Assembly: GCA_002633005.1 (NCBI GenBank)
Contig: NMRA01000644.1
Span: 83,735-147,734, forward strand
Direction: 5' to 3'
DNA: 64,000 bases
Source of the DNA: Phoronis australis
Taxonomy: Eukaryota > Phoronida > Phoronidae
Shown: positions 47,144-62,340 of the stretch, piece after piece
How the letters are laid out: each line of letters opens with the position of its first letter
How positions within the stretch are numbered: position 1 is the stretch's first letter
Position numbers and translations under genes: made by a program
Notes under the pieces: model-generated
Database searches by the model: none
What the model was told of the DNA's origin: nothing
The model's input: only the letters and a program-made list of their open reading frames with translations

Positions 47144-48420
47144 ATGAGTTAGAATGGAGGCCATTAAATAAGGTTGGAGATAACCTTAAGCTTGAATGCA
47201 CGCCGGTGCCACTCTAAATTTCTGAACTCTACTATTGGAAGATCTTGAACAGCATTTTAGTGCTGATATGTTTTTTCATTGTAGTAGACAGAAAAGATAG
47301 AATTTCCGGCCACTGTACACTAACGGGAACCTGAGTTTCCTATGTTGAGAGGGTTGTGACTCCTGTGGGATATTTTGTGAGTAACTGTCGGGAGTCATGA
47401 ATCTGTTGTCTATAATCTATGGTGGGACAAAATAAAAAGTGGGCTCCTACCATAATATCCAAGATCAGACTCTACATTGCAGCACTCTGGAACACTTATT
47501 TCCATTTCAACATTTACATGTATCTGTGATTGCATGCAATATATTGCTCTGTAACATGTGTTATTCCACATGTGCTGTCGAGGCGTAACCTCACTTCAAG
47601 GTGCATAACACTTATGACATCCTGGTGGACAACACGCTTGAAATCCAGGTATGTAACCCCCTGTATAAGATTGTAATATCATGCTTGAATTTGTAGGTGG
47701 AGAGTGTTATCTCAAAAACTTATCATTTTAAAAGACTTAAGTTCATTCACTACCTGCTTTCTAAACAAAGATTTCCAGTTGCAAGACTGAGCAGTGAATT
47801 TGTATTCAAAATACCGTAACGCACTCTCTGGAACATGAAACACTGAATCTGTTTTATCTAGCATGCAGAATGAGACGAGAAGACTGGAGATTCAACCAGT
47901 GATTGGTTTTCACGAAATCTGAAGGTCTTTAATATCAACATATTGAGTTTTCTTGATACCTTTTGACCACATAAAGTTTCTTTATTTTTCAGACTATTGC
48001 CTAGAATTGCAGACTGGGAATCTTCAAGGCGAAAGCATGGCAGATGAATTTCTAATTTTGCTTCTATTAAATGCACATTTGAAAGTTTAATAATAAGAAT
48101 GTTTACGAACCACATCTATTTTCTTTGCCATGCCAATGGCGAGCATGTGCAATGAAGGACAATGAAGCATATTATTTAAAGGCTCCTAAACTGGGATATT
48201 AACACACTTCTCATATTGCACTCTAAAATAAAATAGTGCTCTGTGACTCATCAATGCTCAAGTTAAGATAAAATTAGGAACCCTTCTTAAGCATCTTCAA
48301 CCGCCAAGCATTAGTAATGCTTTAGGTCATGTACACAACAAAAGTGAGTCAGGACAAACAACTGTCTAAGAATCATTTTGTGTTTTCTGTTGAATCCGCC
48401 CTCCACACTCAAGTCCGATG
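47144..48420. other. No gene recognised
   Basis: AT-rich sequence; no repeats shared with the rest of the window and no credible exon. Confidence 0.4.
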
Positions 48421-49450
48421 CAAAGTGCATATAAGTTTAAGGAAAGACATTAGTTGGTCATTTCACATCAATTCATATACAAACTAATCAAAATTTTTAT
48501 CTTTTGTAAGGTTTTAATCAACTAATTAGCTCAAATTCCAATACGGGCCGGCTGTCGAGGCCTGTCCCGTATTGGAATCGGCGACAGTAGCCCTTTTAAG
48601 TTGATGCAAAGTGCATAAAAGTTTAAGGAAAGACATTAGTTGGTCATTTCACATCAATTCATATGCAAACTTGTCAAAATTGTTACCTTTGGAAAGGTTT
48701 TAATCAACTAATTAGCTTAAATTCCTATACGGGCTGGCTGTGAGGCCTCTCCCGTATTGGAATCGGCGACAGTAGGCCTTTAAAGTTGGTGCAAAATACG
48801 TTTAAGTTCATGGAAAGACATGAGATGGTCATTTTATACCAATTTATATACTAAATTGTCGAAATAGTTACCTTTGTCAGTTTTTAATCGCCTAATTAAC
48901 AAAAATTCCAATACGGGCCGGCTGCCGTGTCGTGTCCCGTATTGGAATCGGCGACAGTATGCCTTTATAGTTGGTGCAAAATACGAAAAAGTTCATGGAA
49001 AGACATTAGACGGTCCTTTTATACCAATCAATATGCAAACTTTTAGAAATTGTTACATTTGAAAGTTTTTAATCACCTAATTAACCCAAATTCCAATACG
49101 AACCAGTAAGTTCCCTGAGACGGTGAAGGAGGCCGCCTGAACCGTCAAAAAAACCAAAAACACCTCTTCCGAATAGTGATCAGACCATGTCACAATGTTC
49201 AATATAAAGTGTAGTTTGGTTGACACAATTTTTTCGATGTTGGGAGCTTTGCATTCATGTCATTTTGAAGCCGATGTTGTGATCGCCGCGCGATTCCAAT
49301 ACGGGCCGCTGCCGAGTGTGTGTGCCGTATTGGAATCGGCGAAAGTAGGCCTTTCAAGTTGGTAGAAAATACGTGGAAACTTAAGAGCATATTTTAGCAT
49401 GAACTTTTTATACATAGCAATATTCAAATTCGTCGAAAATGTTCTGGTAG
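48421..49450. repeat. Tandem repeat of about 183 bp built around inverted CCCGTATTGGAAT motifs
   Basis: Each unit has ATTCCAATACGGGCC, a short GC-rich loop, then CCCGTATTGGAATCGGCGAC, then GTAGGCCTTT, AAAGTTGGTGCAAAATACG, GGAAAGACATTAG and a TTTTAATCACCTAATTAA stretch. Inverted pairs lie near 48537, 48721, 48905 and 49286; a further half-unit near 49090 breaks into other sequence. The regular spacing and preserved hairpins against a diverged background are notable. Confidence 0.8.
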
Positions 49451-49529
49451 AAGCTAAATTTTAACAATTATTTGCCTTGCACTCCTGCAACTCGTAATAG
49501 CCGCCATTTTGAATTTAGCCTCGGTCAAT

Positions 49530-49907
49530 CTCGCACAAAGATTTTGGATTTAATAGCAACACGACGTTGTGGGCGTCCGTTTTATATTAAAATTATGAAA
49601 GGAAATCCCCATTTTATGGAAACAGCGAATTATAAAGTTTTGTAGTCAATTTATCGTTTTAAAGTATTATTCCCGTATTGGAATTCCAATACGGGAACGG
49701 CCCGTATTGGAATACTCCAATACGGGCCAGATTCCAATACGGGCCGGAACAGGCTTACGTAAGGTTGGAATACCGGAGAAAACCTTGCAACTTCAATCAA
49801 ATAATCACGTTAACGTTACTATAATTCATCAACGCGTAAATGGATGGTCGTGAGAGGCAATGATTACAAACATTCTCTATATTGAACAAAAACTTTACCC
49901 GATTTCT
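49530..49907 (+). repeat. Left long direct repeat flanking a LINE (378 bp)
   Basis: Nearly identical to 51211-51605, from CTCGCACAAAG to CTTTACCCGATTTCT. It includes a head-to-head cluster of CCCGTATTGGAAT motifs at 49674-49745. The right copy has one extra 17-base AGATTCCAATACGGGCC unit, which accounts for the whole length difference. Confidence 0.9.
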
Positions 49908-50972
49908 GATGTCCGGAAGTATCTCAATGAAATTGACCCCAATAAGAATGATGGCACAGCTTTAATAACCAGCAAGATGATCAAAATGATTGCCAACGAA
50001 ATTACCATGCCCCTGACCAATCTGTTTAACAAACTTCTTCAGCTAGGCATTTATCCGTCTTCTTGGAAACATGGAATTATGGTCCCCATACACAAAAAAG
50101 GCTCCAAAACTGAAATTTCAAATTATCGCCCAATAACATTACTTAACACCCTGTCCAAAATCTTTGAGAAGATCATTGCTCAAAGTATTCTTACATTTCT
50201 CAAACAAAACAACTTGATCTATCATCGTCAATTTGGTTTTTTNNNNNNNNNNNNNNNNNNNNNNNNNNNNNNNNNNNNNNNNNNNNNNNNNNNNNNNNNN
50301 NNNNNNNNNNNNNNNNNNNNNNNNNNNNNNNNNNNNNNNNNNNNNNNNNNNNNNNNNNNNNNNNNNNNNNNNNNNNNNNNNNNNNNNNNNNNNNNNNNNN
50401 NNNNNNNNNNNNNNNNNNNNNNNNNNNNNNNNNNNNNNNNNNNNNNNNNNNNNNNNNNNNNNNNNNNNNNNNNNNNNNNNNNNNNNNNNNNNNNNNNNNN
50501 NNNAACTGGAATTCTCTTCCAGTCTCTGTTAAGGAAAGCAACTCTTTTACGAGTATAAAAAATAATTTTAGAACTGTTTTTCATAATTTTGATAACTCAA
50601 CACCCTTGACTCAATTCTCCCTTACCCGCGATAACGAAATAGCATTGTACAGATCAAGATGTGGCCTTTTCCTCAACTCTGACAAGTTCAGGCACAACTT
50701 TAGTAATGTCTCTCCAAACTGTAAATGTGGTGACCATCAATCTTATCCTCATATTTTCTTCAAATGTCCCCTCATCGAATCCCTGAGAGACTCACTCTTT
50801 CGTGCACTCAATGATAACCAATCAATTGTTAACGCTCTCAATTCTTGTAATAATATCCCTACTAGAGTTACATTATTACTGAATGGTAGTCCTAACCTTG
50901 ACTTTGTTCTCAACGAATTCCTCCTAAGCAACGTTAGCAAATTTTTATGTACCGTTTATCAATATTGTTGCA
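49908..50972 (+). pseudogene. LINE ORF2, partial reverse transcriptase and C-terminus
   Basis: Before the gap: DVRKYLNEIDPNKNDGTALI, MVPIHKKGSKTEISNYRPIT, LLNTLSKIFEKI and LIYHRQFGF, the first blocks of a LINE reverse transcriptase. After the gap: WNSLPVSVKESNSFTSI, LYRSRCGLFLNSDKFRHN and a zinc-knuckle-like CKCGDHQSYPHIFFKCPLIE before the stop near 50972. The catalytic YADD block would lie in or beyond the gap. A normal protein needs about 1.2 kb between these parts, so either the gap length is nominal or the copy has an internal deletion. The frame is open on both sides of the gap. The copy lacks its N-terminus and so cannot be autonomous. Confidence 0.85.
50243..50503. other. Assembly gap (261 N)
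   Basis: Undetermined bases inside the LINE. Apparent frames across it are artefacts. The size may be arbitrary. Confidence 1.
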
Positions 50973-51210
50973 TCTGATTTCCCTACATGAATCTGTAAAT
51001 ATTTTTGTTTTTATATATATGTAATAGCATATCTAAGTATTGGAATACTTATTTTAGATACTACTTAATTGTATAAACCTCTATGTATATAAGTTTCAAT
51101 TATGAATTGTTTACAACCCAGATATAATGCTTCGCGGTTTCTGGGTTTGTTATTATTTCTTTGTATGTTCTGTGTATCCTTCAATAAATATATATCACAG
51201 TAAAAAAAAC

Positions 51211-51605
51211 CTCGCACAAAGATTGAGGATTTAATAGCAACACGACGTTGTGGGCGTCCGTTTTATATTAAAATTATGAAAGGAAACCCCCATTTTATGG
51301 AAACAGCGAATTATAAAGTTTTTTAGTCAATTTATCGTTTTAAAGTATTATTCCCGTATTGGAATTCCAATACGGGAACGGCCCGTATTGGAATACTCCA
51401 ATACGGGCCAGATTCCAATACGGGCCAGATTCCAATACGGGCCGGAACAGGCTTACGTAAGGTTGGAATACCGGAGAAAACCTTGCGACTTCAATCAAAT
51501 AATCACGTTAACGTTACTATAATTCGTCAACGCGTAAATGGATGGTCGTGAGAGGCAATGATTACAAACATTCTCTATATTGAACAAAAACTTTACCCGA
51601 TTTCT
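51211..51605 (+). repeat. Right long direct repeat flanking a LINE (395 bp)
   Basis: Starts immediately after the LINE's terminal A run and ends at the same base (CCCGATTTCT) at which the left copy meets the LINE. That geometry is what a very long target-site duplication would give. Confidence 0.9.
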
Positions 51606-52829
51606 TTAATGTGCATTTAATTCCAAGCTCACGCATACCTGATATTCAGATTAAACAAAATTCAAGTTCACGCTCATCAAGCAAGTTATGGAAGGCTTTC
51701 GGAATAATATACTTCTTACTTCATTGAAAAGACCTGCTAAGTGTCTTTGAGCTGACCATTATCGCCGTAAGTTTTTAATCGAAGATTAGTTTGAACTCCG
51801 GCTGTTACACATTCTCAGTTGGCAAGGATTGAGGTACAGGTAAGTCATCAACAGACTTCGACAGGCGCCACTTCTGCTAAGCTCAGTTTTCGGAATCCGG
51901 TAGATCTATTGTCATATAGACATTGCAGTATTCGGTACCCCGTATTCCTTTATTAAAACTACCCCGTGACCCAAAGTGAAATGTTCGGTGAGCTACAATG
52001 TGTCTGTGCAAAACTTGGGATATCTTTTTGAAAAATAGACAGTGCTCTCTTAGAACCAGAGTCTATGGAACACAGGCGAGACGTAACTCGCAGATTCAGT
52101 TAGACTGGTTGGCCACTGTGGCAAGTTTATTCCCAACACTGAGAAATACGTCTACTATTGGCGGTGGGTGGACATTTACCTCAAAGAGAACAATACACCT
52201 AAGCTTCAAGCTCCATTGAAGGCGTTTTAATGACAAATGGTAATTATTGTACGTTTCCAATTGTCTTCATGGGCATTGTATGCCAGCTCGAGCAGTCCAT
52301 AAGAACAATTAATTCTTCACGAAACATCCCCCTCCCGTTTTCTATTTAGTATTATCCCCTCCTGTTTTCTATTTAGTATTATTTAGTACACGGCCTTGAA
52401 TACTGCGCATGTCACATTGTGTGCAGCACCCCCCCCCCCACCCAAATCACTTTGACTCATAACCAGGGTTTTCCAAAATGTTCCCCGAGAAGGGAGTCGT
52501 GACACGAATTTGGAAGAAGTCCTGATCAAATTGCATTTAATTATTTTTAGTTTTATGGCTCTTATGAAGGCTATACATTTGTTGTCTGTTTACGCAACAA
52601 TTGATCGAGCAAATATCCATATTCAATATTCGTAAAAGTTGATCATAATTGGTGGAATCGTGAGAAACATGATTTACTAGAGTAGACCCACTTTCAATTG
52701 AGGACAACAATGACACATATTTCTGGAAAAAGGTGACCCTTAACCATTGGCAATCGCCCTTTAACGATTTATATTTAGTGACAGATTTACGTTTTCAGTA
52801 AGTTGGGTTTAGGATTCGCAATTTAAGAG
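51606..52829. other. No gene recognised
   Basis: Contains a C run at about 52428 and a short duplicated TTCTATTTAGTATTAT segment near 52340-52380. No coding signal. Confidence 0.45.
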
Positions 52830-53045
52830 ACACAGAACAAGCATTTCAACTAATTCAGCTACTCCCACTGATAGATGCGCCATCTAGCTGTAGGATGGTA
52901 GGTAAGGTACATGACGTCATCAACAGGCTCACAATTTTAGAGACACCAGACACGCATTTCAGCTAATTCAACCATTCCCACTAATCGCTGTGCCACCTGC
53001 CTGCAGCCAGATAACGTACATGACACCAGCAAAAGGTTCAACACA
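52830..53045. repeat. Two-copy tandem repeat of about 110 bp
   Basis: The order AGAGACAC(C)AGA, CATTTCAACTAATTCA, CCCACTGATAG/CCCACTAATCG, GCCACCTGCCTG and GTACATGAC occurs twice in a row with moderate divergence. Confidence 0.65.
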
Positions 53046-53682
53046 AGGGATACTAAATACGCTAAAAATTATCCCTGTGATCGTTCGGGTGACTTACATT
53101 GATTGCAAATATCCAAACAAGCTCTATCACATCGTTAATCATAGTCCTTCCACCGGCAACCTGACTGTGCAGTAGCCAACACTGCAGACGACAGTGGCAC
53201 TGGGACTGCTATCGACTGGTCTTCCAAACGCGAACAGAACACACAAAATAAAAGGCAATGTATCATAAATTGAATAACAAATAGTCCTTACCTTTCTGAA
53301 TATTTGGGAAACGCAAAAATGACAGTTCCAATGCTTTCGTGGATGAATTTGTGTAACTTATTACGCTCCCCATTGCGCCAGTGAAGACTACTCACGTAAC
53401 ACAATCCTTGGTAGAATTTCTAAATGTCGGTGGTAAATCACTCACTCTATATTCAGGACATTTGACTAACAAAACCATTTGCACCATAAAACAATATCAA
53501 CTGTGTATTAATTTAGCGGCTGGTGGTCTCGTGGACTCGTACACAAATATAAAGACTACTTGATAAAATCACTAGCGAAAACTACGAGCGTGAACTTACA
53601 ATGTACTTCTTTGGAGCTCACATGACGTACAAACCAATTGGATATAGCGATGTCGGTCGTAAAACACGGGTGAAGTCTCGGT
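53046..53682. other. No gene recognised
   Basis: Unique-looking sequence up to the start of the 920-bp array. Confidence 0.4.
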
Positions 53683-56600
53683 ATTATTGGGGACAAATAA
53701 AACAAATAGAATAATAAATATTTTAAGTTGTATTGGGAATTTCAGGGTCACAGCTCTACAAATAAATATTTCACAGAAGGAACCAGATGAGTTCCTTAAT
53801 TACAAGAGAAAACACACACATTTCCGATACCCAAAGTGTAACTGAGTATCGGATACTAAGTGGCACAGGTTAGCTTAGTACCAAATGGGTACATAATACC
53901 AAATGGGTATTGGCCGATTGCCTACCAACTGGGTCGAGCAAAGCGGCAAATTCAATAACAAGTACCAAGTGGGTACAAACTGCCAAATGGGCAAATATCA
54001 TATAAAGTACCAAGTGGGTACACCAAACAGCCAACTGGGCTATAACAACCTGCAAAGCAGGTTCCGGACAAGCTGAGTGAGCAGACCAGCCGGAGTGATA
54101 AAAAGAGATATTGTAAGAAACGTGGTGTTGTGGCTCAGTATGTGCCGAGAGCTGTGACCGGGGTAGAGAGAAGCAAGCTGCAGTAATGGACGCTCAAGTA
54201 CAGGTCTGGTCGCTAGCCAATGACGTCGGTTCTTGCCTGACGGTAACACGCTCCGGGCTTGAAGAAGGTACCAGCAGTGGCTGTAAAAACAACAATAACC
54301 AACAGCAGATTTTGTTCGGCAAAAGGGATGGAGCGTGGTAAAGGTAGAAAACGGTTGACGTGAAATTTTGTGGTACCCCGGGTAGGGAGGGCGGGAGAGG
54401 TATAAACTTGTCTAATTAGGAAAACTTACGAGTGAATGTACTGTTGCTTGAGGCTGGGCCAACAGGAAGCTGGAGAGAAAGAACAAACAGCGCAACCATC
54501 GGACTTGGTAGGAACTAACCAGCAGTTGGATATGAAGCATGAAGGGCTCTATAATGGTATTTGCCCAAATAATAGGATTTATGTCAGAGTGCCATAAATC
54601 TCATTATTGGGGACAAATAAAACAACAAGAATAATAAATATTTTAAGTTGTATTGGGAATTTCAGGGTCACAGCTCTACAAATAAATATTTCACAGAAGG
54701 AACCAGATGGGTTCCTTAATTACAAGAGATAACACACACATTTCCGATACCCAAAGTGTAACTGAGTATCGGATACTAAGTGGCACAGGTTAGCATAGTA
54801 CCAAATGGGTACATAATACCAAATGGGTATTGGCCGATTGCCTACCAACTGGGTCGAGCAAAGCGGCAAATTCAATAACAAGTACCAAGTGGGTACAAAC
54901 TGCCAAATGGGCAAATATCATATAAAGTACCAAGTGGGTACACCAAACAGCCAACTGGGCTATAACAACCTGCAAAGCAGGTTCCGGACAAGCTGAGTGA
55001 GCAGACCAGCCGGAGTGATAAAAAGAGATATTGTAAGGAACGTGGTGTTGTGGCTCAGTATGTGCCGAGAGCTGTGACCGGGGTGGAGAGAAGCAAGCTG
55101 CAGTAATGGACGCTCAAGTACAGGTCTGGTCGCTAGCCAATGACGTCGGTTCTTGCCTGACGGTAACACGCTCCGGGCTTGAAGAAGGTACCAGCAGTGG
55201 CTGTAAAAACAACAATAACCAACAGCAGATTTTGTTCGGCAAAAGGGATGGAGCGTGGTAAAGGTAGAAAACGGTTGACGTGAAATTTTGTGGTACCCCG
55301 GGTAGGGAGGGCGGGAGAGGTATAAACTTGTCTAATTAGGAAAACTTACGAGTGAATGTACTGTTGCTTGAGGCTGGGCCAACAGGAAGCTGGAGAGAAA
55401 GAACAAACAGCGCAACCATCGGACTTGGTAGGAACTAACCAGCAGTTGGATATGAAGCATGAAGGGCTCTATAATGGTATTTGCCCAAATAATAGGATTT
55501 ATGTCAGAGTGCCATAAATCTCATTATTGGGGACAAATAAAACAACAAGAATAATAAATATTTTAAGTTGTATTGGGGATTTCAGGGTCACAGCTCTACA
55601 AATAAATATTTCACAGAAGGAACCAGATGGGTTCCTTAATTACAAGAGATAACACACACATTTCCGATACCCAAAGTGTAACTGAGTATCGGATACTAAG
55701 TGGCACAGGTTAGCATAGTACCAAATGGGTACATAATACCAAATGGGTATTGGCCGATTGCCTACCAACTGGGTCGAGCAAAGCGGCAAATTCAATAACA
55801 AGTACCAAGTGGGTACAAACTGCCAAATGGGCAAATATCATATAAAGTACCAAGTGGGTACACCAAACAGCCAACTGGGCTATAACAACCTGCAAAGCAG
55901 GTTCCGGACAAGCTGAGTGAGCAGACCAGCCGGAGTGATAAAAAGAGATATTGTAAGGAACGTGGTGTTGTGGCTCAGTATGTGCCGAGAGCTGTGACCG
56001 GGGTGGAGAGAAGCAAGCTGCAGTAATGGACGCTCAAGTACAGGTCTGGTCGCTAGCCAATGACGTCGGTTCTTGCCTGACGGTAACACGCTCCGGGCTT
56101 GAAGAAGGTACCAGCAGTGGCTGTAAAAACAACAATAACCAACAGCAGATTTTGTTCGGCAAAAGGGATGGAGCGTGGTAAAGGTAGAAAACGGTTGACG
56201 TGAAATTTTGTGGTACCCCGGGTAGGGAGGGCGGGAGAGGTATAAACTTGTCTAATTAGGAAAACTTACGAGTGAATGTACTGTTGCTTGAGGCTGGGCC
56301 AACAGGAAGCTGGAGAGAAAGAACAAACAGCGCAACCATCGGACTTGGTAGGAACTAACCAGCAGTTGGATATGAAGCATGAAGGGCTCTATAATGGTAT
56401 TTGCCCAAATAATAGGATTTATGTCAGAGTGCCATAAATCTCATTATTGGGGACAAATAAAACAACAAGAATAATAAATATTTTAAGTTGTATTGGGAAT
56501 TTCAGGGTCACAGCTCTACAAATAAATATTTCACAGAAGGAACCAGATGAGTTCCTTAATTACAAGAGATAACACACACATTTCCGATACCCAAAGTGTA

Positions 56601-56906
56601 ACTGAGTATCGGATACTAAGTGGCACAGGTTAGCATAGTACCAAATGGGTACATAATACCAAATGGGTATTGGCCGATTGCCTACCAACTGGGTCGAGCA
56701 AAGCGGCAAATTCAATAACAAGTACCAAGTGGGTACAAACTGCCAAATGGGCAAATATCATATAAAGTACCAAGTGGGTACACCAAACAGCCAACTGGGC
56801 TATAACAACCTGCAAAGCAGGTTCCGGACAAGCTGAGTGAGCAGACCAGCCGGAGTGATAAAAAGAGATATTGTAAGGAACGTGGTGTTGTGGCTCAGTA
56901 TGTGCC
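53683..56906. repeat. 920-bp tandem repeat, about 3.5 units
   Basis: Units start with ATTATTGGGGACAAATAAAA at 53683, 54603, 55523 and 56443, exactly 920 bp apart and nearly identical, so the array is young or homogenised. Each unit contains a cluster of about eight CCAA(A/G)TGGGTA-type motifs, several forming GTACC...GGTAC hairpins, and a palindromic TTGCTTGAGGCTGGGCCAAC-containing part. The repeated frames on the minus strand translate the motif cluster and have no known domain. The fourth unit breaks off at TGTGCC (56906); its end reappears at 61029. Confidence 0.93.
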
Positions 56907-57739
56907 ACATGGGCAGGGTTGTTCATGGATGAACAATCCTGTCCACCGCCACAACTCACGTGGGGGCCCTGACCCTGGTAGGGGAGTGACAGGGGATGGG
57001 AGAAAAAGGTAGTCACAACCAATGAGAAAAGGACTAATACCAGTCCCGGATTTGACTCCATATGCAGTGAAGCTGCCCCCCCCCGCCCTCCGGGATGCAG
57101 GCACGATGTTAGACTTGGGGCACGGCACACGAGGACAGATTGGATACCTCACAGTTAACAGTACCGCTCCCGCCAAGGTCGAAGCCCAGCCACACCCTGG
57201 TCGCCGAGAGACAGTTGTGATTGCTGCACATTACAGACACCTCTACTGACCCCATACCACACTCACCTAGCAGACTCTGCTATGCCTTAACTACAAGGGA
57301 AATTGCACCACATAACGGTGCAAGCACAAACCTACCTGGAGGACCTGCGGTGGTTCCACCCGAGCATCGCATGGCACAGAACCGCCCTACACTCCTGGCC
57401 GGGCTTTCCCCGGGTCCAAGCCGCCCCCAAAGGTCAACTAACCCTCACTCATACCGCGGCAAATCCTAGCGAAATTCAGACGGTTTAGGGCACACTTTAG
57501 TACCCCAAGTTTACCGCCCCCCCAATTATTACGAATCTAATGCATCATGTACATGTATGAGCTAGGGTAGAGCAGCCGCAGAGAACTGGCGTTCAGGCTC
57601 CTATGTGCGAAGGTGTTGGTATTGCGGTGGAACAATTAACTTGCGTACCAGGAGAGGTAAGCGTTATGACAATGGGTGGGGAGTGACCTCACACGGAAGC
57701 ATGTGCTGTTAGGGAAACTCGCTGCAAAATTGTACTGAG

Positions 57740-58140
57740 AACAGAAAAATTGTAGATTTCTTTTTATAAAACATTTTTATTTATTTTTTTTATATTTACA
57801 TTTGTGTTTTTTTTAATATTTTATGTAAATTTTAAAATATTTTTTATTTATTTTTTTAATATTATTTTACTTTTTTAAAATATATATTTTTATTTGGTTT
57901 TTATATTTGTTATTTTTTAAATAGTTTGAATTGTTTTTATTTATTTTAAACATTCATTTGTGTTTTTTTTAATATTTTATGTAAATTTTACAATATTTTA
58001 TGTAAATTTTACAATATTTAATTTATTTATTTTTTAATATTATTTTACTTTTTAAATATATATTTTTATTTAGTTTTTATATTTGTTATTTAGTTTTTTT
58101 AAATGGTTTGATTTGTTTTTATTTCTTATTTTTTATATAA
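57740..58140. repeat. AT-rich tandem duplication
   Basis: Two diverged copies of a block of about 170-190 bp containing TTTGTGTTTTTTTTAATATT, TATGTAAATTTTA, ATATATATTTTTATTT and ATAGTTTGAATTG/ATGGTTTGATTTG. Very low complexity. Confidence 0.65.
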
Positions 58141-60719
<2,579 letters not shown>

Positions 60720-60890
60720 GGGAAGTATTCTAGCCCATAACCGGCCAAGCGAGGGGCTACGCGTTGACTAGCCCCTGTCCTACCAGCCCCGTTGATAACC
60801 TTTATACCTCGCCGCCGGGTCTCATCCCCAAAGCAGACGGCGATTGTCACACGATATCCCACTTATACCCAGGGAAGTGGTGAAATGGCG
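60720..60890 (+). pseudogene. DIRS-like reverse transcriptase relic
   Basis: The plus strand reads GYALTSPCPTSPVDNLYTSP then PGLIPKADGDCHTISHLYPG, resembling the opening blocks of DIRS/Ngaro-type reverse transcriptases (SPLG-x-I-P-K, then an R-x-I-x-H-L-S-x-P block). Only about 50 residues remain and no catalytic block is seen. Similarity is from memory of the family. Confidence 0.4.
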
Positions 60891-61028
60891 AGGGATTGGT
60901 TTGGGTTTGAGGGATCATTAGAATCAAAAGAAATCGGCCGTTAGAAAACCCATCCGTGGCTACAAATAATAAATAAGGGAAGTATCGTTTGTCCAGGACA
61001 ATTAACGACGAACGGGAAGGAGTCTACT

Positions 61029-61236
61029 AGGTATAAACTTTTCTAATTAGGAAAACTTACGAGTGAATGTACTGTCGCTTGAGGCTGGGCCAACAGGAAG
61101 CTGGAGAGAAAGAACAAACAGCGCAACCATCGGACTTGGTAGGAACTAACCAGCAGTTGGATATGAAGCATGAAGTGCTCTATAATGGTATTTGCCCAAA
61201 TAATAGGATTTATGTCAGAGTGCCATGAATCTCATT
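61029..61236. repeat. Displaced end of 920-bp unit 4
   Basis: AGGTATAAACTT, GAGTGAATGTACTGTCGCTTG, GAGAAAGAACAAACAGCGCA and ATAATAGGATTTATGTCAGA match the last part of the 920-bp unit (for example 54396-54602) with few changes, in the same orientation. Confidence 0.9.
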
Positions 61237-61936
61237 GTTTTCTTTCATCAGTAATCATACAAGTTTATTAAGTAACAAAACTGAAACCTGTAATAAGACA
61301 CATTTGCCATGCACCATGAAAAACATGCTACATGAAATGCTCAAAGTATGCTGTCTAAAATCTTCATTAATAATCGACCACTGTTTTTTTTTGAGAATCA
61401 ACAATCAGCTTTACTGGTACTCTGATGTTGAAAGCAACATTCCCCTTCACGTTGAGGTCATGTTAAACTACAACTCAAAAACTAATGTGATTTTCAGTCG
61501 CACATATGTGTATCTGAGGACTGATGCCAACGCCTGCCCAAGCAGTCATTGCTAAGTTGTCCAGCTGTTTACTGCTTCAGCCTCGTTTTGAAGTGATATT
61601 CCGACAAAGAGAGAAATGCAACAATAAAAAGACAATGAAAGTCGCTTTGATAGATCTTTATTTTGCCTTAGTCGTTAGTACACTGATGAGAATGTTGTCA
61701 ATGTCATTGGCCTATCAGGAGCCTGAAATTGAAGTTTAAAACAGAAATTATACAATAACTGTAGTGATACAAGCGAACACGCAATGGAAGACACTTTTGT
61801 GTTGAGTAGAGACTGACACTGTGCTAGAGTGAAAATTTTTAAATTCACAAGTCAGAGTTATACATGCAGTTTGAGTTCGAAGAAAAATTTTGGAACTGAC
61901 TACAATGAAATTTTCCGGGCGTTGCAAAGCCACTTG
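61237..61936. other. No gene recognised
   Basis: The frame at 61235-61555 has a believable length (106 codons) but no motif and begins in repeat DNA; I do not call it. Confidence 0.4.
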
Positions 61937-62340
61937 TGCCCAGTGGCATGAAATAGTTCCAAAAAGGGACTCAACTAAGTTTTTTTAAATATGCGTATTT
62001 GTGTCGTTCTTTTCTCACACATGTAATGTTGTCTCACTATATTATTTTTACAATGAGCTTTATTTTGACTAATACCATTTTCTAATAGTATAATCGAAAA
62101 CTGCACCATTAGTTCAACGAAAATAGATAGGGAGTTGGTCCTTAAATCAGAGTCTTGAATGAAAAGATCCCTACTTATTTTCATTGGTATTGAGTTTTAT
62201 CAAAGCCAATCTCTGGATTAGTAATGAAACTAAAGCAACATCAGAACGGAAAATCAGTGTTCTAAGAGATCCAAAAATACGCAGTATATTTAGGCAACTT
62301 AGTTGAGTCCCTAATTGGGACTGCTTCATGCAAACGGCCA
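61937..62340. mobile_element. 404-bp MITE, GGGACTCAACTAAG family
   Basis: Left end TGCCCAGTGGCATGAAATAG with AAAGGGACTCAACTAAG is matched by inverted CTTAGTTGAGTCCCTAATTG with GGACTGCTTCATGCAAACGG. Terminal repeats are about 43 bp. The inside is AT-rich with no frame. A solo end lies at 35290 and a diverged internal part near 62850-62940. Confidence 0.8.

Larger units (their letters stand above)
49908..51210 (+). mobile_element. 5'-truncated LINE with poly-A tail
   Basis: Sequence between the long direct repeats: reverse-transcriptase start, an N gap, ORF2 C-terminus, a 3' UTR with TATATAAG/ATATATGTAATAG stretches and a final TAAAAAAAA. It differs from the LINE at 16-30 kb in protein and tail, so it is another family. 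The low number of changes suggests a fairly recent insertion. Confidence 0.85.

Noticed and set aside
49860-50558. Frame spanning the N gap as one protein
   Set aside because: The gap is undetermined sequence; the frame's start lies in the direct repeat and not in the LINE.
56630-57130. Frame of 166 codons on the minus strand
   Set aside because: It translates the 920-bp repeat across the insertion junction, so it is a chance fusion without any domain.
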